DNA of 64,000 bases from positions 122,730-186,729 of the forward strand of contig NZ_AUFM01000019.1 in the NCBI RefSeq assembly GCF_000426505.1, in the 5' to 3' direction. The notes under the pieces were generated by a model, which saw only the letters and a list, made by a program, of their open reading frames with translations, was not told where the DNA came from and made no database searches. This DNA comes from Nisaea denitrificans DSM 18348. Lineage in GTDB: Bacteria > Pseudomonadota > Alphaproteobacteria > Thalassobaculales > Thalassobaculaceae. The position numbers and the translations under genes were made by a program. Every line of letters starts with the position of its first letter. Positions within the stretch are counted from its first letter, which is position 1. Of the stretch, positions 11,105 through 19,816 are shown piece by piece.

Positions 11105-11124
11105 CCCGTCTTTCTTCAGACGGG
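11105..11124. terminator. Hairpin after metH, possible terminator
   Basis: CCCGTCT at 11105-11111 pairs perfectly with AGACGGG at 11118-11124 around a 6-base loop, 12 bases after the metH stop. Only a weak TTAGG follows instead of a T-run, so it may act as a weak terminator or an mRNA 3' stabiliser. Confidence 0.45.
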
Positions 11125-11167
11125 TTAGGTTCTGGACCTATGTTGGTGCGAGAGCCGGAGGCTGGTC

Positions 11168-12391
11168 TTGGAGGAAACACCGAGGGATAGAGTGTTCCGT
11201 GAGGAACTGGCCGATCCTGAACGTTTGAAAGTACATATTGGCCGGCTTGTCGAGCTGCTTAACGCGCGCCTCGATAGTAACAAACGCTACCTCGTCTATG
11301 TGCTCGCCCAGCCGAGCCGCATGGGACATCTGATAGCAGAGCCGTGGTGCTTGAACACAATGTTCCGAGAGCGCTACGACGAGATCGTCATAGTCACCGG
11401 CCCCGGCGCGCAGGCGGCCAACACTGCGGTCTTTGAATATCTGAAATCAGAATTCACGGTGGTCGAGACCGACGACATCATTTTGACGACAATGGGTTTC
11501 ATTGATGCCGGCGCCTTCGGGCTGGGCAACTACGATCTTTATCTAAGATCACCACAGACCCTCTATAAGGACTTCACCAAACAATTGGCGAATGGCCTGC
11601 CGCATCGGTTCTTCTCCGTGCCGGACCATGTGCGTGACGCAGCGCAAAAGTTTCTCGACAGTTCAATTGAAGATCCATCACGGCCCTATGTCGTGCTGCA
11701 TGTTCGTGATGCCGGTTTTGCTCCGGATATGGCGTACCACTCGTTCAGGTTCACGCCTATCGAAGCCTACCGGGATGGAGTGAAGTTTCTGCTCGAAAAC
11801 GGGTATGCGGTGATCCGGATCGGCGATATTGCAAGCCCCGCACTCGATCTCACCGACCCGAATTACATAGAAGCCATGAGGCACGACGCACATGATCGGT
11901 CGCTTGATTTCGGGCTGATTGGCGGAGCTGCGTTTGGCATTTGCACGCAATCGGGACCCTTCTCAATATTCCAGTCCTTGGGTAAGCCGTTCCTGGTGAC
12001 CAATGCCTATCCGGTTTCGTCCTGGGGATTCTTGCCTCATGAGCTCTCGATCTTCACCCACTATGTGCGGGGAAACGGAGACCGTCTCTCGTATCGCGAT
12101 ATGGGGCTCGCCAACCTGAAGGGGATTCCCACTGCGGGGGCACTGGAGGCTGCGGGGCTACGGGTTGAAAGCAATAGCGCGGAGGAAATCCTCGCAGGGG
12201 TGCGGGAGATGGTCCGGTCTGTCGAGGAGCAAACGCCGCCGGATCTGGAAGTGCTGAACCGCTTCCTGCAAATCACAGCCGAGTTCGATGAAACTGTCCG
12301 CGGCACGGCAACGCAAGGACCCACGCCGTCGCGGTGGCCTCAGCGTTTGTGCTCGGTTTATCTGGAATCAAATCCAGGCTTTCTGACATGA
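11168..12391 (+). CDS. TIGR04372-like glycosyltransferase
   Basis: This is a 407-residue protein. The segment V-L-H-V-R-D-A-G-F near residue 177, followed by A-Y-H-S-F-R and later C-T-Q-S-G-P, resembles a family of putative glycosyltransferases found in surface polysaccharide clusters (TIGR04372). The TTG at 11168 is taken as start because GGAGG lies six bases upstream. An in-frame GTG at 11192 is the alternative. There is no signal peptide or transmembrane helix, so it is probably cytosolic. It stands alone after the metH hairpin and heads the glycan-related region. Donor and acceptor sugars are unknown. Confidence 0.65.
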   Translation: MEETPRDRVFREELADPERLKVHIGRLVELLNARLDSNKRYLVYVLAQPSRMGHLIAEPWCLNTMFRERYDEIVIVTGPGAQAANTAVFEYLKSEFTVVETDDIILTTMGFIDAGAFGLGNYDLYLRSPQTLYKDFTKQLANGLPHRFFSVPDHVRDAAQKFLDSSIEDPSRPYVVLHVRDAGFAPDMAYHSFRFTPIEAYRDGVKFLLENGYAVIRIGDIASPALDLTDPNYIEAMRHDAHDRSLDFGLIGGAAFGICTQSGPFSIFQSLGKPFLVTNAYPVSSWGFLPHELSIFTHYVRGNGDRLSYRDMGLANLKGIPTAGALEAAGLRVESNSAEEILAGVREMVRSVEEQTPPDLEVLNRFLQITAEFDETVRGTATQGPTPSRWPQRLCSVYLESNPGFLT

Positions 12392-12431
12392 CGGTGGGAA
12401 AAAACCGAGCCGTTTTAAGTAAGGGCTCTTA

Positions 12432-13136
12432 TTAAAAACCGATCGGCGTCGGCACGTAGTGGAACGTCCGGAACCGGGCAGTCTCGACAAAACCCAGCTT
12501 ACGATATAGCGCGAGCGCGCCGGTATTACTGTCCTGGGTCGCAATGAGGCCGCAATCAGCCAGCCCGGCATAGTGGGAAAAGGCTGCTTTGATAAGTGCG
12601 GCGCCGATACCCCGTCCCTGATGGGCTTGCGAAACAGCGATCAGGTCAACGGTCATGATGCGATTCTGAAGAAGGCATCCGTTGAAGCCTCCAATTTCCC
12701 CATTTTCTTCCCAAATAAAGGTCTTGTCCGTTCGTCCGCTGACTTCATTCCGGGCCCATGAAGCCTTCACCCGGTTTGCGATCTCCTCCGAGACCATTGG
12801 GTCGGCATGATACCTGTCCGAGCGGAAAACGGCTTCGGCGATAGTTGCGCAAAACTCTCCGTCACCCGGGCTTGAAAGCCTGATGTTGGTGGAAGAGGGC
12901 TGGCGATCTTCTTCGATGAAATATCGCTCGAGCTGGACGAGCGTCTCGATCTCCCGGAAACCGCTCTCCTTTGATGGATGGGCCCAAGCTTCCGGCAGTC
13001 GAACGGATACCAGAATTGCATCGTCCGGCACCAGATCACATATATCCTGGAGCTCGGACTCGCTTGTGATTTCCAGGCGATAGACAGGGCCGCCGAGAAG
13101 GGAGCTGTCGAAAGGTTGTTTCACCTGACTTGCCAT
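12432..13136 (-). CDS. GNAT-family N-acetyltransferase
   Basis: This 234-residue protein has a C-terminal GNAT fold (about 90-230). The acetyl-CoA pyrophosphate loop Q-G-R-G-I-G-A-A near 180 and the late L-Y-R-K-L-G-F motif are clear. The N-terminal 90 residues are a less conserved extension, which recalls the two-part layout of amino-sugar acetyltransferases such as the dTDP-fucosamine acetyltransferase WecD. With DegT-type aminotransferases encoded nearby, acetylation of an amino sugar nucleotide is a reasonable inference. It is transcribed towards, and ends 40 bases from, the TIGR04372-like gene. Confidence 0.75.
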   Translation of the reverse strand: MASQVKQPFDSSLLGGPVYRLEITSESELQDICDLVPDDAILVSVRLPEAWAHPSKESGFREIETLVQLERYFIEEDRQPSSTNIRLSSPGDGEFCATIAEAVFRSDRYHADPMVSEEIANRVKASWARNEVSGRTDKTFIWEENGEIGGFNGCLLQNRIMTVDLIAVSQAHQGRGIGAALIKAAFSHYAGLADCGLIATQDSNTGALALYRKLGFVETARFRTFHYVPTPIGF

Positions 13137-13213
13137 AGTGAGTATTCCTGGAGCAAAGGCCGGAATTCATTGACGCAAAAAGATCGCACGGCACACCCGC
13201 GTACCGGTAGCGA

Positions 13214-13241
13214 TTGTTCAGCCGATTGGTGAAAATATAAT
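13214..13241 (+). promoter_or_regulatory. Candidate promoter of the flippase-like gene
   Basis: TTGTTC at 13214-13219 and a consensus TATAAT at 13236-13241 are 16 bases apart in the AT-rich divergent gap between the GNAT gene and the membrane-protein gene. A second TATAAT occurs at 13269-13274 but has no well-placed -35. The match is by eye only. Confidence 0.4.
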
Positions 13242-13369
13242 TGTGATCAGTATTGCTGGCATTACCTTTATAATTCTCGTGGATGTGACCCAATAGGGCG
13301 TGCGTCTCGTGGGTGCATTCAGCTGTTTCCAGAAGGCCCGTTTGTAAACTGTGGAGTAGGCGCCTCATA

Positions 13370-14341
13370 TTGACGACAAAAGCGAAACTTTTCCTGAAAG
13401 TTGCTGTTAGTTGCGTCCTGATTGGATCTTTGATCTATCAGGTGGATCTTTCGCGCCTGCTTTCCGCAGCGCTATCGCCGTCTCTTCCGCTGCTGGTCTG
13501 CGTCGTCGGGATTGTCATTGCGCAGTTCTTTATCGGTGCCTGCCGCTGGTTCTTGCTGATCCGCGGGACTGGCGTGCCTTTGTCTCCCTGGCAGACATTC
13601 CGTATCCTGTTGGCGGGAATGTTCTTCAATCAGGCGCTTCCTGGCTCCCTCAGTGCCGACACGGTGCGTATCTGGCTTGTCAGCCGGCATGGCATGCCGT
13701 TGTCTCGCGCGGCAAGTACGGTGCTTCTGGACCGCACGGCGGGCCTTGTGTCCATTCTGACACTTCTGATCGTGACCAGCGTGACAGTCGCGAAGGTCGC
13801 CCCAGATCCCAATCTCAGTTCCGTTGCGATCCTTGTCGTCGGTGCCGCGCTTGTCTTGTTGGCAATGGGGTTATCCAGCGCGGACTGGATCGCGGACATG
13901 ATCGAAGATCACCGGTTCGGGGGCGCTTTGGCCGCCATGCTCCGGGATTCCCGTGTGCTCTGGCGGGCGGGATATCGATCCGCCATCGTTATCGGTCTGA
14001 GCTACCTGCTGCATGTCATCAGTGCATTCGGGCTTTGGGTCGTGTTCCAGTCGATTTCGGTCGAGGTCGATTTCCTGATGGTGCTTGGCGCTTTGCCTCT
14101 GGTGATCCTCGGCACTCTGCTGCCGATCTCTGTTGGTGGTTGGGGCGTGCGGGAGGGGCTGATGGTCGGGATCTTCTCGATGACCGGAATGCCGCTGGAA
14201 CATGCGCTCGCGGCGTCCATTCTCTGGGGCCTGTCAGTGATTGTGGCTGCGAGTCTTGGCGGATTGCTATGGGTGCTGAGCCGGCCGGTTGCGGAACGCA
14301 GCGAGAATATGACTGAAGCCGCAGGCGGCCCGGCCGTCTAA
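13370..14341 (+). CDS. Flippase-like integral membrane protein (UPF0104/LPG-synthase TM-region family)
   Basis: This protein of about 323 residues contains roughly eight hydrophobic helices. The spacing, and motifs such as N-Q-A-L-P-G-S-L-S-A-D near residue 88 and P-I-S-V-G-G-W-G-V-R-E near 262, are hallmarks of the AglD/YbhN/LPG-synthase transmembrane family. In polysaccharide clusters such proteins are proposed to move or modify lipid-linked intermediates. The start is uncertain: TTG at 13370, just before the first basic stretch and helix, is preferred to the GTG at 13313, which would add an odd Cys/Arg-rich leader. It converges on and overlaps by 4 bases the aminotransferase gene. Confidence 0.75.
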   Translation: MTTKAKLFLKVAVSCVLIGSLIYQVDLSRLLSAALSPSLPLLVCVVGIVIAQFFIGACRWFLLIRGTGVPLSPWQTFRILLAGMFFNQALPGSLSADTVRIWLVSRHGMPLSRAASTVLLDRTAGLVSILTLLIVTSVTVAKVAPDPNLSSVAILVVGAALVLLAMGLSSADWIADMIEDHRFGGALAAMLRDSRVLWRAGYRSAIVIGLSYLLHVISAFGLWVVFQSISVEVDFLMVLGALPLVILGTLLPISVGGWGVREGLMVGIFSMTGMPLEHALAASILWGLSVIVAASLGGLLWVLSRPVAERSENMTEAAGGPAV

Positions 14342-15477
14342 CGTCCGTAGAAACCCCGAACCACGCCGATAAGATAATCCAGTTCAGCCGTTGAAAGATG
14401 CTGGTCCGCTGGAAAGCTGATGATCGTTTGCGCATGCCTGTCGGTTACAGGAAAGGCACCGTCCGGATAGCCGAGATGGCGCAGGGCATCCTGTTTGTAG
14501 AGCGGGATCGGGTAATGCACCTTGGCGTCGACCTTGTGCGCGTGGCAGTGCGCTAGCAGTTCATCCCGTCGTTCGGCATAGACCACATAGTTCAGATAGA
14601 CGGCGCGTTCTTCCGGGCCTTTCGTGGCACGCCGGACGGGAAGCGTGATCTCCGGCACATCTGCGAATGCCGCGTCGTAATGCTCGGCAGCCTCGATCCT
14701 GCCAGCGACGATATCCTCAACCCTGGCGACGATCCATTTGCCAACGACCGCCTGCACGGAATCGAGGCGCGTGTTGTAGCCGAGGATTTCCATCTCATCG
14801 CGGTTGCGCAGGCCATGATTGCGCAAGAGCCGGCACATCCGGTCCATCTCGGGATCGTCGGTGACGATTACACCGGCATCGCCCCAGACATTGATGATCT
14901 TGAGTGGATGCATGGAGAATCCGCCGGCAATGCCCCACGTACCCGCCGGGCGGCCCGCTTCCGTCGCAAGGAGGCTTTGGCAGGCATCCTCGACCACTGA
15001 CAGGCCATGCTCTTCGGCAATTGCGGTGATCCGCGTCATGTTGGCCATGTCGCCGGCCAGATGGACAGGCATGATCGCCTTGGTACGGGGGGTGATCGCG
15101 GCCTCAATCAGGTCAGGGTCGATCCCGAACGTATCGTCGCAATCGACGAAGACGATCCGCGAGCCGGTCTCAGCAATGGCCCCCGCAGTGGCGTAGAAGG
15201 TATTGGCGGCGGTGATGACCTCGTCCCCGGGCCCGATGCCGAGCGCCTTCAATGGGATCTTGAGGGCGTCCGTGCCGGAGCCGACACCGATGGCATATTT
15301 CGATCCTGCGGCAGCAGCGAACATCTCCTCGAATTCACCGACGACCTTGCCGAGGGTGAAGTCGGTGGAACGGACCAGCGCGCGCAGCTCGTCGAAAATC
15401 TCATCGACATCGGCGAACTGCTGTTCCAGGGGAGAGTAGCGGACCTGCATCGGCTGGCCCTCTGTCTCGGCGGCCAT
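14338..15477 (-). CDS. DegT/DnrJ/EryC1/StrS-type PLP aminotransferase (first copy)
   Basis: This 379-residue sugar-aminotransferase-like enzyme shows G-S-G-T-D-A-L (PLP phosphate cup), V-E-D-A-C-Q-S and the PLP lysine in S-M-H-P-L-K near residue 192. The pattern fits enzymes that transaminate keto-sugar nucleotides. It is the last gene of an eight-gene minus-strand operon and overlaps the E1-beta stop by one base. An internal ATG at 15450 with an AGAGGG element 8 bases upstream is a possible alternative start. The cluster encodes a second DegT protein, so two amination steps, or one amination and one pyridoxal-dependent dehydration, are possible. Confidence 0.88.
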   Translation of the reverse strand: MAAETEGQPMQVRYSPLEQQFADVDEIFDELRALVRSTDFTLGKVVGEFEEMFAAAAGSKYAIGVGSGTDALKIPLKALGIGPGDEVITAANTFYATAGAIAETGSRIVFVDCDDTFGIDPDLIEAAITPRTKAIMPVHLAGDMANMTRITAIAEEHGLSVVEDACQSLLATEAGRPAGTWGIAGGFSMHPLKIINVWGDAGVIVTDDPEMDRMCRLLRNHGLRNRDEMEILGYNTRLDSVQAVVGKWIVARVEDIVAGRIEAAEHYDAAFADVPEITLPVRRATKGPEERAVYLNYVVYAERRDELLAHCHAHKVDAKVHYPIPLYKQDALRHLGYPDGAFPVTDRHAQTIISFPADQHLSTAELDYLIGVVRGFYGR

Positions 15478-16577
15478 CAGAACGGGCCCTTGAAGAAGGG
15501 ATCGGGCACGTCGAGCGGGATGTCTTTACGGGCGGCCAGGATGTCTTCCTCGATTGCGGAGATCTTGGCGTCGTCCAGCCCCATCATTTCGGCCGCGGTG
15601 CGGGCGATCCGGGTGGCATCCGGGTAGAAGCCCTTGACCAGACCGCGCGAGCTCGGTGTCGGGTGATCCGGTAGGCCGAGACGGACCGGGGCGGCGTCAA
15701 GCAGATCGAAACAGCGGCTTGTCACCTCGGACGCGATTTCTGCGCCGATGCCGAACATCCGGAACCCGGTATCGACGGTCAGCAGCCGCCCGGTGCGGGC
15801 CACGCTTTCGACGATCGGATCGAGATTGAGCGGCCGGATCACCCGCAGGTCGAGCACTTCGACCGGGTGTCCGGCCTCCGCCAGCTTGTCGGCGGCGCGG
15901 ACGGCTTCCAGCGTCATGTAGGAGGTGGCAACGATGGTCAGGCCGTCGCCTTCGCGCACGGTGCGCGGGCCGTCGAGCGGTCGGTGAACGTAGCCCTCCG
16001 CGACCGGGCTTGTGGTGTAATGCGACCATCGGTGCTCGATCACGACCACCGGGTTATCGTCCTCGACGGCGGCGGCGATCATGCCTTTCGCGTCCTCGGC
16101 AAAGGCCGGCATGATGACTTTCAGACCGGGGACATGGGCGAAGATCGCTTCCATGCTTTGCGAATGTTCCGGGCCCTGGCCCCAGCCGCGCCCGACAATC
16201 ATGCGCAGGACGAGCGGCACGTTGTGGCGCCCGTTGCTGACATAGTGGGTCTTGGCGGCATTGTTCAGGATCTGCTCCAGCGCGAGCAGGGCGAATTCGA
16301 CGCGCTGCAGGCTGACCACCGGGCGTTTTCCTGCCATGGCGGCGCCGATGGCAATGCCGATCAGGCCGTTCTCGGCGATCGGCATCTCGATCATCCGGTC
16401 GTGGCCTATTTGTTTGCCGATATCCTTCAGGGTGCCGAACAGGGCGGCCGGGTCCTCGACCCCTTCGCCGAAGAAGATGACCGACGGATCGCGCCGTGCC
16501 GCTTCAAGCAAGCCGTCACGGATGGCGGTGCCCATATTGATCACCGGCGCACCCGGCGCACTGGTTGTTTCAGGCAT
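15477..16577 (-). CDS. TPP-dependent 2-oxoacid dehydrogenase E1 beta-like subunit
   Basis: The 366 residues match the E1-beta (transketolase pyrimidine plus C-terminal) family. F-F-G-E-G-V-E occurs early. P-I-A-E-N-G carries the catalytic Glu that activates thiamine diphosphate. G-P-E-H-S-Q-S has the active-site His. A C-terminal V-D-T-G-F domain follows. The start at 16577 gives an 8-base overlap with the E1-alpha gene; an ATG six bases upstream is equally possible. No E2 lipoyl transacylase or E3 is encoded nearby, so the E1 pair probably works alone or with an unlinked partner. In a sugar cluster it could decarboxylate a 2-oxoacid and pass the acyl unit to a sugar. Confidence 0.88.
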   Translation of the reverse strand: MPETTSAPGAPVINMGTAIRDGLLEAARRDPSVIFFGEGVEDPAALFGTLKDIGKQIGHDRMIEMPIAENGLIGIAIGAAMAGKRPVVSLQRVEFALLALEQILNNAAKTHYVSNGRHNVPLVLRMIVGRGWGQGPEHSQSMEAIFAHVPGLKVIMPAFAEDAKGMIAAAVEDDNPVVVIEHRWSHYTTSPVAEGYVHRPLDGPRTVREGDGLTIVATSYMTLEAVRAADKLAEAGHPVEVLDLRVIRPLNLDPIVESVARTGRLLTVDTGFRMFGIGAEIASEVTSRCFDLLDAAPVRLGLPDHPTPSSRGLVKGFYPDATRIARTAAEMMGLDDAKISAIEEDILAARKDIPLDVPDPFFKGPF

Positions 16578-17559
16578 AGACATGGGCGAGGGCCTCGGTC
16601 GGTTCCGGCAGCGGGGAGTCGATGGCAAAAGCAAATGCGCCGTTCACTTCGGCCTGAATGTCTTTTTCGAGACCTGCGAAGCTGGCCGGGGCGAGCGTTC
16701 CGCTTTCTTCGAGCATTTTACGATAGCGTTCGAGAGGGTCCCGGGCGCGCCAGATCTGGAACTCTTCTTCGGTCCGGTAGCCGATATGGTTATCGTAGTT
16801 CGGCCCGCAATGCTCGCGCCACCGGTAGGTGTCGAGTTGCAGGAATGTCGGGTTCCCGGAGCGCGCGGTCTCGACGGCCCAGAGTGCGGCCTTGCGGACA
16901 GCCTCAAGGTCGTTGCCGTCGACATGCCGGTGCTCGATGCCGTGAGCGGCCGGAATGTCTGTCAGAGGTCGGTCCGGCTGGCGGTCGGCGAGGTTGGTAT
17001 AGACTGAATAGAGATTGTTCTCGCAGACATAGACAATAGGCAGTCCGCGAAGCTTGGCGAAGTTGGCGGATTCGTGGAACACGCCTTCCTCAAGGCAGGC
17101 ATCGCCGAGGAAGGAGACGGTGACCTTCCCGTTGTTATCGAACTTGTCTGACAGTGCGGTGCCTGTCGCCAAAGGGATCGAGCTGGCGACGATCGGGATG
17201 CTGGCCATCATGCCGGCATCCGGGTCCATCAGGTGCATGGAGCCGCCACGGCCGCCGATGCAGCCGTCCCGCTTACCGTAGATCTCGGCCATCATCGCCT
17301 TCAGATTCCCGCCCTTGGCAAGATAATGGGCATGGGACCGGTGGCTGCTGAAGAGCCGGTCGTCGGACATGAGGGCATCGCAGACGCCGACAGCTGAGGC
17401 TTCCTGGCCGATGGAAAGATGCACCGGGCAGCGCATTTCCTGCTCGGCGTAGCGTTCCGCAATGGTCTCCTCGACCAGACGAATGCGCAGCATTTGTTTC
17501 AGGCAGCGCAGCCGATAATCGGCATCATCGCCCGTGGTGGTTTGCATGCTTTCAGCCAT
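16570..17559 (-). CDS. TPP-dependent 2-oxoacid dehydrogenase E1 alpha-like subunit
   Basis: This 329-residue E1-alpha type protein of the pyruvate/acetoin dehydrogenase family shows S-S-H-R-S-H near residue 71, G-G-R-G-G-S-M-H near 102 and the thiamine-diphosphate motif from G-D-A-C-L-E-E-G to E-N-N. It should form an alpha2-beta2 tetramer with the product of the next gene, which overlaps its end by eight bases. Met5 is an alternative start. The family normally feeds hydroxyethyl-TPP to a lipoyl domain, but no such gene lies here. Its place between a radical SAM enzyme and an aminotransferase is unusual. Confidence 0.88.
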   Translation of the reverse strand: MAESMQTTTGDDADYRLRCLKQMLRIRLVEETIAERYAEQEMRCPVHLSIGQEASAVGVCDALMSDDRLFSSHRSHAHYLAKGGNLKAMMAEIYGKRDGCIGGRGGSMHLMDPDAGMMASIPIVASSIPLATGTALSDKFDNNGKVTVSFLGDACLEEGVFHESANFAKLRGLPIVYVCENNLYSVYTNLADRQPDRPLTDIPAAHGIEHRHVDGNDLEAVRKAALWAVETARSGNPTFLQLDTYRWREHCGPNYDNHIGYRTEEEFQIWRARDPLERYRKMLEESGTLAPASFAGLEKDIQAEVNGAFAFAIDSPLPEPTEALAHVYA

Positions 17560-17577
17560 CCTGTCGATTTTCCGCGG

Positions 17578-18699
17578 TTAGATGAAGTTGAGGTGCATTG
17601 GCGCCTCGCCCTTCATTTCCGGAAGTTCGAAATCGCCCTTCTGGTAGCCGTCCAAGAACTCGTTGACCTTGTGTTGCAGGCACAGACTGCCGCACATTTT
17701 CTGGGCGTTGAAATCCGGGCTGGCGAGGTAGTTCATCACTTCCCAGTAGCGGTCGCTGTAGAAGATGTCGCGGAACCGTTCCTCGGTGATGTTGCCGATA
17801 TGGAATTTCTTGTAGCGCTCGTTGAACAGCATGCCGCAGGGCGCAACCAGGCCGGAGCCGGACATCTGCAGCATGAACGGCGCGCCATAGCAGCGCTGGT
17901 AGCTGCGCGTGCCTTCGGTGTCGATTTTCGACCATTTGACCGTCACCTGGTAGGTGTCGTCCGATAGAGCTTCGGCTTCGTGCAGGGTGTCATAGAGGCT
18001 GGCATAGCCGCTGTAATCGACCCCGAGGGAGCCGTCCTCGTCGTCACTGCAATGCTTGATCACCAGATAGTCCGGCCGCAGCTCCTTGCCGAGCCGGGCG
18101 AGAGGCATGATCTGGTCGTGATATTCCGGCATCAGCACCATCTGCATGCCGATGGTTACGTCGAGATTCTGCTCCCGCTTGATCTCGCCCATGGCCTTGA
18201 TGTTTTCCGCGACCCGGTCGAACCAGTGCTCCTTCACGCCCATGATCTCGGCATAGCGCTTGCGCTCGCCGGCCGAGATATTGACCCGGAGATAGGTCAG
18301 GGACGGCAGGACCTCTTCCAGCTTGCGCCGGTTCAGCACGAAGCCGTTTGTGCCGACAGCCATCGAGAGGCCGAGCTCATGTCCGTATTTGCAGGCATCG
18401 ACGAAAACCGGCGAGATCGTGCTTTCGCCGTCTGAAACCAGGCTGATGCCCTTGACGCCGATCTCGGCGCAGTCCTCGAGAAACTCGAAGATCGCCTTCT
18501 TGTCGATCACCTTGCGCTCGTTCTCCTGCAGCATCGCGTAGCAGAAATGGCAGGCGAAATTGCAGGCGCGGGTCAGCGACATGTCGATCGTGATCGGGGC
18601 GATCCGCTCACCGCGCTCCCAGGCGTCGATACGATCCTGATGCCAGGCGATCTTGGTGCCATCGAGGATCAGTTCAACGTGATCTGTCATTCCGGTCAT
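17578..18699 (-). CDS. Radical SAM enzyme with SPASM-type C-terminal domain
   Basis: This 373-residue enzyme carries the radical SAM cluster motif C-N-F-A-C-H-F-C (Cys46, Cys50, Cys53), followed by a partial TIM barrel. The C-terminal part has further cysteines (about 268, 287, 334 and 338, the last two in C-G-S-L-C), laid out like the auxiliary-cluster SPASM or twitch domain. An AAGGAA element lies 7 bases before the ATG. No short Cys-rich precursor peptide is seen nearby, so peptide maturation is less likely than action on a small molecule or sugar. SPASM relatives include sugar-nucleotide dehydratases and epimerases and alcohol-oxidising enzymes. The substrate is unknown. Confidence 0.85.
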   Translation of the reverse strand: MTGMTDHVELILDGTKIAWHQDRIDAWERGERIAPITIDMSLTRACNFACHFCYAMLQENERKVIDKKAIFEFLEDCAEIGVKGISLVSDGESTISPVFVDACKYGHELGLSMAVGTNGFVLNRRKLEEVLPSLTYLRVNISAGERKRYAEIMGVKEHWFDRVAENIKAMGEIKREQNLDVTIGMQMVLMPEYHDQIMPLARLGKELRPDYLVIKHCSDDEDGSLGVDYSGYASLYDTLHEAEALSDDTYQVTVKWSKIDTEGTRSYQRCYGAPFMLQMSGSGLVAPCGMLFNERYKKFHIGNITEERFRDIFYSDRYWEVMNYLASPDFNAQKMCGSLCLQHKVNEFLDGYQKGDFELPEMKGEAPMHLNFI

Positions 18700-18731
18700 G
18701 GCTTCGTTCCTTGGACTGTTGGTCCCGGTTT

Positions 18732-19472
18732 CTAGAGGCGCCGGATACGGTTCGCGTCCTTCACCACCTCGGTGAAGAGTTCGATACGTTCGCCGGTCTG
18801 CTTCCGCAGCCAGCGTTCGAGCTTCATCAGCAGGACGGGCTTGTCCCAGACGGGGATCTCGTCGGTGAAAACGAGAAACAGACGATCATATTGGTCGATT
18901 TCGACCAGTTCAAAGGCATCGTCCGAAATACCGTTGGCTGCCTTGAAGCCGTCGATATGCGGCAGGACAAGGTCGCGCTTGCCGATCTTGTCCAGCTTGC
19001 TCCAGGTCTCACTATAGGGTCGGTCGAAAAAATTGGTGTCCTTGTGGCGGCCGAAGCGTGCTTCTGTTTCGCGCCGGATGGCGGCGATGAGCCGCAAGGG
19101 CGTTTTGAAGCAGGCGCCCGCGTTGCGCGGCGTCAGGATGCCGGCAACCGGTGACGGCGCTTCGGGGGCCCGAAGCGCCTGCAGCGCGAAAATCAGGCCG
19201 TGTTCGATCACTTCGCGGACCGGAGCGCCGATGGCGTGAGCGCAAAGCAGATCGAGGATCGCCGCCTCCGGCGCATCAGCTGGAGCCGTGAAACGGGCGT
19301 CCGCGACGGTCTCGTTTTCGCCGTCAAGAACGAGACTCAGGCGCATGCCGTCGGCTTCAGCGGAAATGACAGTGGCATCGGTTTCCGGCACCGGACCGTA
19401 ATGCACAAGGTGCTGCAGCCGGTCGGAAACCGGTCCGGCGAAAGCTTCGGGAATATCCGGATTCGGAATCAC
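18732..19472 (-). CDS. Unknown protein in the sugar operon, possibly NifU/IscU-like core
   Basis: This protein of about 246 residues is read from a GTG ten bases after the previous stop; longer in-frame forms would overlap the upstream gene by over 80 bases. I do not recognise a named family. The stretch V-A-D-A-R-F-T near residue 57, followed by alternating helices, vaguely resembles the I-x-D-A-x-F core of IscU/NifU scaffolds, but the metal cysteines are lacking. The second half contains F-G-R-H-K-D-T and many charged residues. There is no signal peptide or membrane helix. It is tightly linked to the radical SAM gene, which suggests a partner or substrate-carrier role; this is only an inference. 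Confidence 0.6.
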   Translation of the reverse strand: MIPNPDIPEAFAGPVSDRLQHLVHYGPVPETDATVISAEADGMRLSLVLDGENETVADARFTAPADAPEAAILDLLCAHAIGAPVREVIEHGLIFALQALRAPEAPSPVAGILTPRNAGACFKTPLRLIAAIRRETEARFGRHKDTNFFDRPYSETWSKLDKIGKRDLVLPHIDGFKAANGISDDAFELVEIDQYDRLFLVFTDEIPVWDKPVLLMKLERWLRKQTGERIELFTEVVKDANRIRRL

Positions 19473-19479
19473 GTCTATC

Positions 19480-19800
19480 TCACGCTTTAATGCTGCTGAT
19501 GTGGACAAGGCAATGATCCTCGTGATCTTCGACGGTGACATCCGCAATGGGAGCAAGGGCATCTTTCAGATCGGCGGTCCGGGCGGATGGCAGGGTCTCC
19601 CGGTTGACCCGGATGACGAAACCCTCGACCCCGAAGGCGCCTGCTGCTTCCGCCATATTCAGGATGCTCGAGACGGAATCCTCGTCCGGCACCCACATTT
19701 CCAGGAATTCCAGGTCAACGCCGTGGCTGCGCAGCTGGTTCAGCAGCCGGTTCTCGTAAGACTCGACCAGCTCTTCATAATTGATCGCCTGTTCGCTCAT
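19480..19800 (-). CDS. Small unknown acidic protein in the sugar operon
   Basis: This 106-residue acidic cytosolic protein begins Met-Ser-Glu-Gln-Ala. CGGAG lies 9 bases upstream of the ATG at 19800; another in-frame ATG lies 6 bases further up. The N-terminal third is a likely amphipathic helix (E-E-L-V-E-S-Y-E-N-R-L-L). The rest could form a small alpha/beta domain ending V-H-I-S-S-I-K-A. It has no cysteines apart from one near the C-terminus (H-C-L-V-H). It sits 7 bases upstream of the preceding unknown gene, so the two are probably made together and may form a complex. No family is recognised. Confidence 0.65.
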   Translation of the reverse strand: MSEQAINYEELVESYENRLLNQLRSHGVDLEFLEMWVPDEDSVSSILNMAEAAGAFGVEGFVIRVNRETLPSARTADLKDALAPIADVTVEDHEDHCLVHISSIKA

Positions 19801-19816
19801 CTGCATTTCTCCGGCG

